Shown: in pieces, positions 33,340 to 41,545 of the stretch
Numbering within the stretch: the stretch's first letter is position 1
How the letters are laid out: each line of letters opens with the position of its first letter
Assembly (NCBI GenBank): GCA_030765135.1
Contig: JAVCDC010000137.1
Coordinates: 1 to 51,197 of the forward strand
Direction: 5' to 3'
Origin: Candidatus Tritonobacter lacicola
Lineage (GTDB): Bacteria; Auribacterota; Tritonobacteria; Tritonobacterales; Tritonobacteraceae
DNA length: 51,197 bases
Notes under the pieces: model-generated
What the model was told of the DNA's origin: nothing
Databases searched by the model: none
What the model saw: only the letters and a program-made list of their open reading frames with translations
Position numbers and translations under genes: made by a program

Positions 33340-34722
33340 GTGAATAAAAAGGGAAGCGGGCTGGAATTTCTAAAGGACGCAGGCGACAGACTCAACAGGT
33401 GGACCGACAGGTGGATACCTGACGCACTCGTCATCGTTTTCATCCTGAGCGCAATAGCATTCGGCATGGCGATAATCTGGGGAGGCGTAACTCCCTACGG
33501 CGCCGTGCAGGCGTGGGGAAAAGGGTTCTGGAGGCTTCTTGAGTTCGCGATGCAGATGTGCCTCATTATCATGACGGGCTACATCCTTGCCGTATCGCCG
33601 CCGATGAAGGTCCTCCTGGACAAGCTCTCTTCAATAACCAACCCGGACAAACCCTGGCAGGCCATCCTCACCATGGCCCTCTTCTCGATGATCGTGGCAT
33701 GGTTCAACTGGGGACTGAGCCTCATCGGTAGCGCCATGTTCGCCCTCTTCCTTATTAAGAGAAACCCGAAAACGGACTACCGGCTCCTGATAGCATCGGC
33801 ATACCTGGGACTCGGATGCACCTGGCACTCGGGCCTTTCCGGCTCCGCCACGCTGATCGTAGCGACCCCCGACAACTTCCTGATAAAAGACGGAATACTG
33901 GCAGACGTCATCCCCACATCGACCACGATATTCAGCCCGTTCAACCTGGTGCTGACCGTCATCATGGTTGCGATAGTCGCGCTTGTCATGGCGGCAATGC
34001 ATCCCAGGCCTGAGAAAACATACAGGATAAAGCCGGAGCTGCTCGACAGGCTGAAGCTTTACGAGCCGCCGCGAAAACCGGATGGTCCCTGCTCCCCGTC
34101 CAGCTGGATGAACTGGTGGCCAGGCTTCAACATCATGGTCGCCGCAGCGGGAGCAACGTGGCTCTTCTGGTATTTTTTCTCCCGGGGCGGGGGGCTAACG
34201 CTCAACGTCGTCAACTTTATCTTCCTGATGCTTGGCGTAATATTCCACTGGAGGCCCAGGAGTTTCCTGAAGGCGAGCGAGGAAGCCGGCAAGACGGTCT
34301 GGGCGATAATCATACAGTTCCCCTTCTATGCGGGGATATTCGGCCTCTTCAAGTACACGGCGCTCTCTTCCGTCTTCGTCAAAGCCTTTGTGGCCGTCAG
34401 CACGCCCGGGACGTATCTGCTCTTCGTTTACTGGTACGCGGGCCTCCTCAACTACCTCGTTCCCTCGGGCGGCTCCGAGTGGGCCATAACGGCCCCCTAC
34501 CTGCTGCCGGCCGCCGGGCAGCTCGGCATCGAGAGCTGGAAGACGGTAATCGCATACGCCTGGGGGGACATGATGACGGACATGATTCAGCCGTTCTGGG
34601 CGATAGCGATGCTGGCGGTCGCCAAGCTCGAATTTCGTGAGATAATGGGCTGGCTTCTGATTGTTTTCTTTATCTTCTTCGTCCTCACGTCCATTGCCTT
34701 TCTCCTGCTGCCCTTCGTGTAG
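33340..34722 (+). CDS. atoE: Short-chain fatty acid transporter, AtoE family
   Basis: A 460-residue inner-membrane transporter with about 11 hydrophobic segments. The N-terminus RLNRWTDRWIPDALVIVFIL and the block WFNWGLSLIGSAMFALFLIK are characteristic of the AtoE/SCFA family, which moves acetate-, butyrate- or acetoacetate-like acids. The start is GTG with the ribosome site GGGAGG 6 nt upstream. A TTGACA at 33314 is too near the start to act as its promoter. It would import or export the short-chain acids that the CoA-transferase and mutase genes handle. Confidence 0.9.
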   Translation: MNKKGSGLEFLKDAGDRLNRWTDRWIPDALVIVFILSAIAFGMAIIWGGVTPYGAVQAWGKGFWRLLEFAMQMCLIIMTGYILAVSPPMKVLLDKLSSITNPDKPWQAILTMALFSMIVAWFNWGLSLIGSAMFALFLIKRNPKTDYRLLIASAYLGLGCTWHSGLSGSATLIVATPDNFLIKDGILADVIPTSTTIFSPFNLVLTVIMVAIVALVMAAMHPRPEKTYRIKPELLDRLKLYEPPRKPDGPCSPSSWMNWWPGFNIMVAAAGATWLFWYFFSRGGGLTLNVVNFIFLMLGVIFHWRPRSFLKASEEAGKTVWAIIIQFPFYAGIFGLFKYTALSSVFVKAFVAVSTPGTYLLFVYWYAGLLNYLVPSGGSEWAITAPYLLPAAGQLGIESWKTVIAYAWGDMMTDMIQPFWAIAMLAVAKLEFREIMGWLLIVFFIFFVLTSIAFLLLPFV

Positions 34723-35022
34723 AGACAACGCGTTCCGGCAGATAGACGTGAGATACTGGTTGCGGTCAATGGGTTTGGGCCAACTACCCGCCATACAGGC
34801 GAGGTGTTGCTCACGCTTGGCTCGCCTTCACGCCGAAGCCATAGAGGATAGAGAGGGGGTGCTCAGGAGCTATCGGCCGTGAGATACTGGTTCGATGATG
34901 ATGTTAAGCAATTTCTGCTTTGTACCTAACCTCAACCCAACTACCATACCGGCCTCTTAACCTTTACCCTAACCTGTTTCCTGCGATTAGCTTTTAACGC
35001 AATACGCAGTACGCACGACGCA
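34723..35022. other. 300-bp intergenic region, no gene found
   Basis: No open frame with gene-like features and no recognisable tRNA or small RNA. The word CGTGAGATACTGGTT occurs twice (about 34748 and 34879), and a CTAACC/TAACC-rich tract spans about 34925-34975, followed by ACGCAATACGCAGTACGCAC words before udp. These differ from the CGGATTA repeat family. Confidence 0.5.
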
Positions 35023-35781
35023 TCACGAATTTGCTGACAGGTCCCTCGCGTGAAGGATCTTTATGGCCTCGATGGCCGTCTTTATCGCCTCCTCGACGCC
35101 CGCCTTCTCCTTGATCGGCTCATCGTTCCAGGTGGCCCCGATAACGGCCATTACCTCGCCTGCCCTCAGCTTACGTATCGCCGAGACAACGAAGACGGCG
35201 GACGCCTCCATGGAGGTCGCGGCAACGTTGGCCCTTTGCCACATCTTCCACCTGGCCTTGATCTCGTCCTCCATGGGAAGGATCTCGGGATACTCCAGGT
35301 AGAAAGCATCCTTGCAGTGGGATATGCCGAGATGGTATGGGTAGCCGAGCCTCGTCGCGGCCTCCCTCAGGGCAAGCGTGACGTCGAAGTCGGGAACTGC
35401 CGGGTACTCAACGGGGACATACGATAACGACGTCCCGTCACCGCGGATGGCCCCCGTCGAGATGACGATCTCACCGGTTTTTATCTCCGGCTGCAGCGAG
35501 CCGCAGGTGCCGACGCGGATGAACGTGTGGGCGCCTATCTTCGCGAGCTCCTCCACGGCTATCGCAGCAGACGGGCAACCGATGCCCGTCGATGTCGCGG
35601 AGACCTTTATGCCGTCAACCTCGCCCGTGTAGGTCGTGTACTCCCGGTTCTCCGCCACCTTTTTCGCGTTGTCGAAGTATTTTGCTATCTTCGGGACCCT
35701 GCCCGGATCTCCCGGCAGTATGACGTATTCACCGATGTCTCCCTTTCCAAGCGCTATGTGATATTCTTTCCCCTGTTTCAT
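35023..35781 (-). CDS. udp: Uridine phosphorylase / nucleoside phosphorylase
   Basis: A 252-residue purine/uridine-phosphorylase superfamily enzyme that cleaves a nucleoside with phosphate to base plus ribose-1-phosphate. The phosphate-binding GDPGRV, the subunit/active-site stretch STGIGCPSAAIAVEEL, FIRVGTCGSLQ and NVAATSMEASAVFVV fit the uridine-phosphorylase branch best, although purine substrates cannot be excluded. The ribosome site AAGGAGG is well placed. It lies downstream of the cyclase gene across a repeat-filled gap of 213 bp. Confidence 0.9.
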   Translation of the reverse strand: MKQGKEYHIALGKGDIGEYVILPGDPGRVPKIAKYFDNAKKVAENREYTTYTGEVDGIKVSATSTGIGCPSAAIAVEELAKIGAHTFIRVGTCGSLQPEIKTGEIVISTGAIRGDGTSLSYVPVEYPAVPDFDVTLALREAATRLGYPYHLGISHCKDAFYLEYPEILPMEDEIKARWKMWQRANVAATSMEASAVFVVSAIRKLRAGEVMAVIGATWNDEPIKEKAGVEEAIKTAIEAIKILHARDLSANS

Positions 35782-35789
35782 ACCATCCT

Positions 35790-35994
35790 CCTTACAAGCT
35801 ACATAGAACCACGGATTGAACGGACTATACCGATTAAAAGCATGTATTGATTATGCCCTAATCCGTTTAATCTGTTTAATCCGCGGTTTATCCCTGCTCT
35901 TCTGTTTGCTGTTGGCTGTCTTCTAACTTCTGTCTTTTAATTGAACATTGGTTATTGAATATTGGTCATTCGTCTTTTTCTCTCTGTCTTCTGG
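35790..35994. repeat. Composite repeat between cyclase gene and udp
   Basis: Spacer containing GAACCACGGATTGAACGGAC (about 35810), ATTAAAAGCATG, then AATCCGTTTAATCTGTTTAA and TCCGCGGTTTATCC (about 35865-35890). The words TTGGTTATTGAATATTGGTC and ATTCGTCTTTTTCTCTCTG follow (about 35947-35985). The last word is the same sequence that encodes the extra C-terminal tail of MiaB. Confidence 0.75.
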
Positions 35995-36762
35995 CTACTT
36001 AACGTCGTCGAAGGCGACGATCCTGCATATCGAGGACTCCCCGCCTACCCAGCGCCAGGGGAAGCAGCCGATAATCATGCGCCTCCCCAGCACCGTATCG
36101 ATGTCCCCGCCGAGGTTCTCGGCGTGGATGATGTCGAGGGGAAAGAGGTCAATGTGCATGAACTGGTAATCCTCCGGCGGTAAGACGTCGTCTATTCCCT
36201 TGTTGTACTTTTCCCGGAAGTACGCCTCGCACTCCGCGGCCTGCTTGGGCATCCATTCCCTGATCTTCGTGTTCATGGGATGGTCGGCGGAACCGCAGTC
36301 GAGTCCAATCCACTTGAACTCCATCTCCTTGCACCATTTCGAGAACTCGCGCGTCGGCCCCGGGTGTTTCACCATGTACCGCACCTCGTCCGCCTCCGGC
36401 TGGTCCCACGCGTACCGGTGATAGCCTGTGTTGATGATCAGTATGTCGCCCTTCTTGACCTCGACGCGGTCCGTTATGTCCTTCGAGGTATAGATCCCGT
36501 AGTCCTCGGCGATGTCGCTAAGGTCGACGATGACGCCCTCCGCGACCAGCTCATCCAGGGGGATGGAGGCAATATCTCTTCCATGAGTGCAGAAGTGCAA
36601 AGAGCCGTCCAGATGCGTCCCGACGTGGTTGGAGTGGGTCACCAGCTGGCCGTTCGCGCCGTTCGGCGCGAGCCTCTTGAAAAACTTAACCTGGAGCGGC
36701 TCGTACGTCGGCCACGCCGGCGTGAGATCGCTCAACGGCTGTGTCAGATCTATAACCTTCAT
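35995..36762 (-). CDS. Cyclase-family metal-dependent hydrolase (kynurenine-formamidase-like)
   Basis: A 255-residue member of the cyclase family (PF04199), which contains kynurenine formamidase, isatin hydrolase and related amidases. The metal motif HxGTHxDxxxHF is present as H46, H50, D52 and H56 (NHVGTHLDGSLHF). A further conserved GLDCGSADHPMN follows. It probably hydrolyses an amide, imide or lactam; the substrate is unknown. The start has AGGAGG, and the gene begins 27 bp after the stop of the inositol-phosphate synthase gene, so the two may share a transcript. It could supply ring opening for the nearby carbamoyl-transfer genes (inference). Confidence 0.88.
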   Translation of the reverse strand: MKVIDLTQPLSDLTPAWPTYEPLQVKFFKRLAPNGANGQLVTHSNHVGTHLDGSLHFCTHGRDIASIPLDELVAEGVIVDLSDIAEDYGIYTSKDITDRVEVKKGDILIINTGYHRYAWDQPEADEVRYMVKHPGPTREFSKWCKEMEFKWIGLDCGSADHPMNTKIREWMPKQAAECEAYFREKYNKGIDDVLPPEDYQFMHIDLFPLDIIHAENLGGDIDTVLGRRMIIGCFPWRWVGGESSICRIVAFDDVK

Positions 36763-36789
36763 ATACCGTGCCTCCTTAAAACTTCGATT

Positions 36790-37896
36790 TTATTCCTCTC
36801 TCTTACCGGAGATAAACTCCTCGGTCATCTTGTATGCCTCGTCGTCGCAAAACTGGCGCGGCGGATGCTTCATGAAGTAGGCCGAGGGCGAGTAGAGGAC
36901 CCCTCCCCTGCCACGGTCCAGCGCAACCTTGCTGCATCGTATAGCGTCTATCGCCACACCCGCCGAGTTCGGGGAATCCTCGACGGAGAGACGCAGATCG
37001 ATGTTCATGGGAACGTCGCCGAAGAGCTTCCCCTCCATTCTGATAAAACATACCTTGTTGTCCTTCTGCCAGGGAACGTAATCGCTGGGGCCGACATGGA
37101 TGTCGTCCGGATCGAGCCTTTCCGAAAGTACCGACTGCACCGCCTCGGTCTTCGAAATCTTCTTCGAGGCAAGCCTGTTCCAGTTGAGCATGTTGAGAAA
37201 ATCGGTGTTCCCGCCCGTGTTGAGCTGGTACGTCCTCTCCAGCTTCACCCCCCTTTTCTTGAACAGGTCGGACAACATCCTGTGGGTGATCGTTGCGCCG
37301 AGCTGGGCTTTTATATCGTCGCCGATAAGAGGTATGCCTTTCGCCTGAAATTTCTCCGCCCAACCGGAATCACTTGCTATAAAGACGGGGATACAGTTGA
37401 TGAACGCGACTTCGGCCTCGAGCGCGCACCCGGCATAGAAACGGGCGGCGTCCTCTGAGCCCACCGGCAGATAGTTCAACATTATCTCGGCGCCGGACTC
37501 CCTCAAAAGATGGACAACATCTTCTTCCGAGGGCTCTTTCTCATCGCCGGGGACGAAAGTATGCTTATCCTCATAATACTTCATATGCTCTGCGACCCCG
37601 TCGAGCACCCTCCCCATCTGCACCCTGACGCCTGCTCTCGGCACGTCACTGCAGAAGACCGTCGTGCAGTTAGGCGGGGCGAAGATGGCCTCGGACACAT
37701 CCTTCCCGACTTTTCTCTTGTCGATGTCGAAGGCGGCCGCCACCTCGATATCACACGGCTTGTAGCCGCCGATGTCCCAGTGCATCAGGCCTATCGCATC
37801 CTTGACGTTGTTCTTCCTGTAGTATTCTATACCCTGAAGAAGCGAGCTGGCGCAGTTGCCGACACCAACAATCACGATCTTTATCTTCTTCGGCAT
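36790..37896 (-). CDS. ino1: Myo-inositol-1-phosphate synthase
   Basis: A 368-residue NAD-dependent enzyme converting glucose-6-phosphate to inositol-phosphate, typical of the short bacterial/archaeal form. The Rossmann motif is VGVGNCASSL near residue 10. Conserved active-site stretches are MLNYLPVGSEDAARFYA, FINCIPVFIAS, IGDDIKAQLGATITHR and NTGGNTDFLNM. Products feed inositol lipids or inositol-based solutes. Placed immediately upstream of the cyclase gene; no phosphatidylinositol synthase is visible in the window. Confidence 0.95.
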   Translation of the reverse strand: MPKKIKIVIVGVGNCASSLLQGIEYYRKNNVKDAIGLMHWDIGGYKPCDIEVAAAFDIDKRKVGKDVSEAIFAPPNCTTVFCSDVPRAGVRVQMGRVLDGVAEHMKYYEDKHTFVPGDEKEPSEEDVVHLLRESGAEIMLNYLPVGSEDAARFYAGCALEAEVAFINCIPVFIASDSGWAEKFQAKGIPLIGDDIKAQLGATITHRMLSDLFKKRGVKLERTYQLNTGGNTDFLNMLNWNRLASKKISKTEAVQSVLSERLDPDDIHVGPSDYVPWQKDNKVCFIRMEGKLFGDVPMNIDLRLSVEDSPNSAGVAIDAIRCSKVALDRGRGGVLYSPSAYFMKHPPRQFCDDEAYKMTEEFISGKREE

Positions 37897-38037
37897 ATGT
37901 ACAATCTCCTTGATTCAGCAAACACGGACGTATTTACCGGGGAGTAAAAAGCTGCGAGCAATATTCCCGGGCCCCGCTATTCTCCCAAATGGCGGGTAAA
38001 CTTACAATTATTTTAATCCCGGGGATGCGAAGCCCTT

Positions 38038-38913
38038 TCACTTCTGCTCGGAGCCGACGAGAACTGCCTTTATTGTGACTTCCGTGTCGAGCTCGTCCCT
38101 GTACGGCTCCTTATCGCCCTTTGCCTCCCATTCTCTTGTCTCGTGCCTCTTTATGGTCTTCCTGGTTTCAATGGGTGTGCCGCGCTCTATATCGAAGTAC
38201 ATTACGCTGTCCATCTTTTCCTCGGCCTTGAGAACATCCACCTTTTTACCCTTCCGGGTTTTCCCCTGATAGTTCTTGAGCCCGAGCTTGGCGCGCCCTT
38301 CGATCACTGCGCATCTGACACCCTTGTACTCTTCGATCTCCGCCAGCTTGTACCTGACGGTATAGGAAATCGGCTCCCCCTCGATAAAGAGGCCTTGCCT
38401 TGTGAATTTCTGTTTCCATGTGGCGCCGATCTTGAGCCGTTTCTTGGGAAGGATTGTAAGAAGGGGCTCTTCCAGGTACGGAGTCTGGCTTTTCCTGTAA
38501 ACTTTTTCCAGCGCTCCTATGTTCTCAATCTCCGTCTTGCCGTCCGGCCACATTTTGATCCTGATATCTTCCCCCTTAAAATCGAGGTCGGTCTTTTTTA
38601 CATTCCTGCCTTTTGTCTTCTCGCTGAACCCCTTGTCGAACCTGTAAACCACGTTCATCCGCCCGTTGCTCCGGCTCACGACCTCCGCCGAAGAATACAA
38701 CTCCTTTTTCATGGAAATTGTCTTCGGGCTGTCTTTCTCCCCTTTCACCCAGCCGCCGAGCTGCTTGAAGACAATAGTCCCGTCCACGTTCATCTTGTAA
38801 TTGAGGGTTAATCCCACGTCGTGGCGGTACTGCAATAGAACCTTCTCGCCTCCCGAACAAACCGCCGCGGGCAGCGCGAGAATCAGAACGCTGCAGAAGA
38901 AATTCTTTATCAT
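38038..38913 (-). CDS. Exported protein of unknown function
   Basis: A 291-residue protein with signal peptide residues 1-20 (MIKNFFCSVLILALPAAVCS). I chose the ATG at 38913 because AAGGAGG lies 7 nt upstream; the open frame upstream (28 residues) lacks signal-like properties. The mature chain is beta-rich, with alternating strands such as LQYRHDVGLTLNYKMNVDGT and a KTIKRHETREWEAKGDKE region. Overall it looks like a single large beta domain that might bind lipid or polymer. I do not recognise a family. Confidence 0.75.
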   Translation of the reverse strand: MIKNFFCSVLILALPAAVCSGGEKVLLQYRHDVGLTLNYKMNVDGTIVFKQLGGWVKGEKDSPKTISMKKELYSSAEVVSRSNGRMNVVYRFDKGFSEKTKGRNVKKTDLDFKGEDIRIKMWPDGKTEIENIGALEKVYRKSQTPYLEEPLLTILPKKRLKIGATWKQKFTRQGLFIEGEPISYTVRYKLAEIEEYKGVRCAVIEGRAKLGLKNYQGKTRKGKKVDVLKAEEKMDSVMYFDIERGTPIETRKTIKRHETREWEAKGDKEPYRDELDTEVTIKAVLVGSEQK

Positions 38914-39095
38914 GATCGGCCTCCTTCCCGAAAGATTTCCGTCTCTTTTCGAAAACCGGCAGCGCCCTGCCCTGGACTTCTTCCCGCCGGTGCTCAAAAA
39001 ATAAGCTTAACAAAGCAGGCTGCTTTTCGCCATAGAGAATAAAGCTGAATATCGAGGCGCCTCGCCAGCATGACAATCCGCTGAAAGACGGATAT

Positions 39096-39617
39096 CTAGT
39101 CGAACAGCTCCGGCGAAATAATCTTCGAGAACGTGAAACCGAGAACAAGTTCGAAGGAATCACGGCGATTGACGAGTCCCTTGGTGAGAATGCCCTCGAA
39201 CCCCATCCGTCTCTTAGTGTCGGGAACGGAAGTGAGCCTGTCCATAACATGGCCCATCTCCATCTTCTCGTCCACGATCATGCGCAGCACCTTTCGCGGC
39301 AGCGGAATGTGGACCCCGCCGCCTGTCATCACCTCGTCACCATTATCTATCGCGCACCAGACACACGTGTAATACTGCCCGTCTACCTCCGTGATTCCGC
39401 CTTCAAGCCCCACGCCAAGATCCGATCCGGTATTCCCTCTCGCCTCTTTCGCGCGCTTCACGGCCCCGGCTATCGTCTCGGTATCGCTAAGCGGATTGTG
39501 GCTTACGCCCGAATCCACCTCGACGCCCTCGACATCCACCTCGCCGAATATCTTGGACGCGACGCTCTTAACCGCGTCTATTTTTACGGGATTCTTCGAT
39601 CCAACGGCAATTTTCAT
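39096..39617 (-). CDS. Inosine/xanthosine triphosphatase (DUF84 family)
   Basis: A 173-residue house-cleaning NTPase of the YjjX/DUF84 type that hydrolyses ITP and XTP. Family marks are MKIAVGSKNPVKIDAV at the start, SGVSHNPLSDTET, DLGVGLEGGI and FEGILTKGLVNR. Length fits. Cleaning of deaminated purine nucleotides matches a region rich in nucleobase genes, but this is a common housekeeping gene too. Confidence 0.88.
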   Translation of the reverse strand: MKIAVGSKNPVKIDAVKSVASKIFGEVDVEGVEVDSGVSHNPLSDTETIAGAVKRAKEARGNTGSDLGVGLEGGITEVDGQYYTCVWCAIDNGDEVMTGGGVHIPLPRKVLRMIVDEKMEMGHVMDRLTSVPDTKRRMGFEGILTKGLVNRRDSFELVLGFTFSKIISPELFD

Positions 39618-39879
39618 AGTACGTGAAGCGTGAAGCGTATTTCTTTAAAGCTTCTTTATCAGGTTTCTTAACATGCGTGTTTCGTGGTCCATCTTTTCGA
39701 GTATCTCATTTTTGGAATCTTTATCTAATAAATCTAATTCCACACATTCAGATCACGGAAGTTTCTGATCTTCTGCCCATTACATACTTCCTTTTTTTTC
39801 GCTTCACGTTTCACTCTTCACGAGATACGAAACGTTTATACTAAGCAATATACGTATTGCTTAGGAACCTCGGAGATAA
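39618..39879. repeat. Repeat words and hairpin between allG and DUF84 gene
   Basis: 262-bp spacer. CGTGAAGCGTGAAGCGTATT (about 39622), TCGCTTCACGTTTCACTCTT and CACGAGATACGAAACG (about 39800-39835) are shared repeat words. A perfect 10-bp hairpin CTAAGCAATA-TACG-TATTGCTTAG occupies 39841-39864, just past the stop of the DUF1116 gene, and may form its transcript 3' end. The middle (39660-39790) is AT-rich with no gene. Confidence 0.65.
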
Positions 39880-41295
39880 TCATTTGAGGGTTTGGGCGAA
39901 GGCCTTAAGTGCCTCCACGAAAATCTCCATGGGAGCGTGAAGGATCCCCGCCCCTACCTGGCCGATCCCCGGGTTCTTATGCGCGATGCCGGTATTGATG
40001 AAGGGGGATATGCCCTTATCCACGATTTTCCTGATGTCCACGCCGACCGGCGTGCCCCGGAAATCCAGGACCGGAATCTGGTAATGCGAGTGCTCTCCCT
40101 GGCATATCTCGTACATCTCCAGCGTGTTCTTCACGGCATCGCCCGGCGTTCCGCCCGTGAACTTCACTATTGCCGGGGCCGCGGCCATTGCCATCGCTCC
40201 TATGCCCGCAATCTCGGAGACGGTGCTGTCACCCAGGTCGGGGTTGGCATCGGCCTCCGAGTATCCCGGAAAATAGAGGCCCTTCGGCATTCCCGCCGGA
40301 GCGGTGTACCACCTATCGCCCGTGCCGGCGAGCCGGATGCCTATGTCCGTCCCGTTTCTGGCCATGACCGAAACGATGGAACAGTTATCCATGCCCGCTA
40401 TGGTGTCGGTTGAGACCTTGCAGGCCGCCATCGAGAGGTTGAGGAAGAAGTGGTCGTTGCCGCTGATGAAACCGATGACGTCGGCTATGACACCTTTACC
40501 CAGCTTTGTCTCCAGGAGGCATGGAATAATCGTCCGTATAAACAGGGAGGTAGCCGCTACGTTCCTGTTATGGCATTCGTCCCCCATCATGAGGGCTCTT
40601 GCCGTCAGGTCCCTGATGTCTATTCCTCCCGATACGCGTATCGCCTCCGCCAGGGACGGCGCGAGTACCTTCTCCATCCACTTCAGACGTTCGATGACAT
40701 CATCGCTGAACGCCCCGAACCTGAGGACCTTCCCGAGCCCCTCGTTAATCGTGCAGTAGGCCCTGTTCTCCCCCGCCCTGTTCTCCACGACGAAGACATA
40801 CATGGATGGCGAGACAACGCCGGCCATGGGGCCCACGGCGGAGTGGTGGTGACATGGAGAATAGGTGATCTCGCCGGATGCGGCCAGCCGCTCCGCCGCC
40901 TCCCTGTCTTCGGCCCATCCCTCGTAGAGGAGCGCCCCGATGACGGCGCCCTTCACGGGTCCGCACATACTATCCCAGTCAACCGGGGAGCCGGCGTGGA
41001 GTATCATGCGCTCCCCCATGCCGGGGATGACGTCCCCCGCCCGGCCCAGGCCCGTGAGGACGGGCTGCGCGCCTGTCATCCTCCGCACGGCCTCGTCGTT
41101 GGCGAGGTCGATCCTGTCGCTGAACTTCTCCAGCTTCTCGAGGAGATCGATGATTTCCGGGTCGCCGCCGGCGGGAGGCCTCCAGTCCACGTGGACCACC
41201 TCTCCCCCCTGGTCCTCGATCGACTCCGCGAAAGACGGAAGTCCTATGTTGATAACGGCCAGCTTTTGTTTGAATAATTCATTTCCCTTTTTCAT
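39880..41295 (-). CDS. allG: DUF1116 protein, AllG (YlbE)-like
   Basis: A 471-residue DUF1116 protein. In E. coli the homologue AllG (YlbE), with AllF (FdrA) and AllH (YlbF), forms oxamate carbamoyltransferase, which converts oxalurate-type carbamoyl compounds to oxamate and carbamoyl phosphate. Recognisable stretches are VVHVDWRPPAGGDP, ILHAGSPVDWDSMCGPVKGA, MMGDECHNRNVAAT, FISGNDHFFLNLSMAA and GIAHKNPGIGQVGAGI. Here all three genes are present in the order DUF2877, FdrA, DUF1116, each separated by 250 bp of repeats. Function is transferred from E. coli; the substrate could differ. Confidence 0.88.
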   Translation of the reverse strand: MKKGNELFKQKLAVINIGLPSFAESIEDQGGEVVHVDWRPPAGGDPEIIDLLEKLEKFSDRIDLANDEAVRRMTGAQPVLTGLGRAGDVIPGMGERMILHAGSPVDWDSMCGPVKGAVIGALLYEGWAEDREAAERLAASGEITYSPCHHHSAVGPMAGVVSPSMYVFVVENRAGENRAYCTINEGLGKVLRFGAFSDDVIERLKWMEKVLAPSLAEAIRVSGGIDIRDLTARALMMGDECHNRNVAATSLFIRTIIPCLLETKLGKGVIADVIGFISGNDHFFLNLSMAACKVSTDTIAGMDNCSIVSVMARNGTDIGIRLAGTGDRWYTAPAGMPKGLYFPGYSEADANPDLGDSTVSEIAGIGAMAMAAAPAIVKFTGGTPGDAVKNTLEMYEICQGEHSHYQIPVLDFRGTPVGVDIRKIVDKGISPFINTGIAHKNPGIGQVGAGILHAPMEIFVEALKAFAQTLK

Positions 41296-41545
41296 TAATA
41301 AGCTTCCTCCCAGTAAGTTACGCCATGCTGCTTAACAAATTACCTTATAACGTTAAAGTTACTTCAAACAAAAAATATCCGTCCACGAATTACACGAATT
41401 ACACGAATTAAAAAAGAACAACACAATAGTATTCGTGAAAATTCGTGTAATTCGTGGATAAATTGTTTTTATTCTCTTTTTTACTTGCTTCGTGTCTTTG
41501 TGCCTTAGTGGTTGGTATTTTCATATTTTCAAGCTCTTCTGTGTT
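41296..41545. repeat. Inverted repeat block between fdrA and allG genes
   Basis: 250-bp spacer. Perfect 19-nt arms TCCACGAATTACACGAATT (41382-41400) and AATTCGTGTAATTCGTGGA (41440-41458) flank a 39-nt spacer. This is a tandem-word palindrome of the TTCGTG family also found near 12.16 and 23.06 kb. After it come CTTCGTGTCTTTGTGCCTTA words. No gene seen. Confidence 0.75.

Noticed and set aside
34723-35022. Possible small RNA or tRNA in the gap
   Set aside because: No cloverleaf or terminator-like structure could be drawn; only a duplicated CGTGAGATACTGGTT word.
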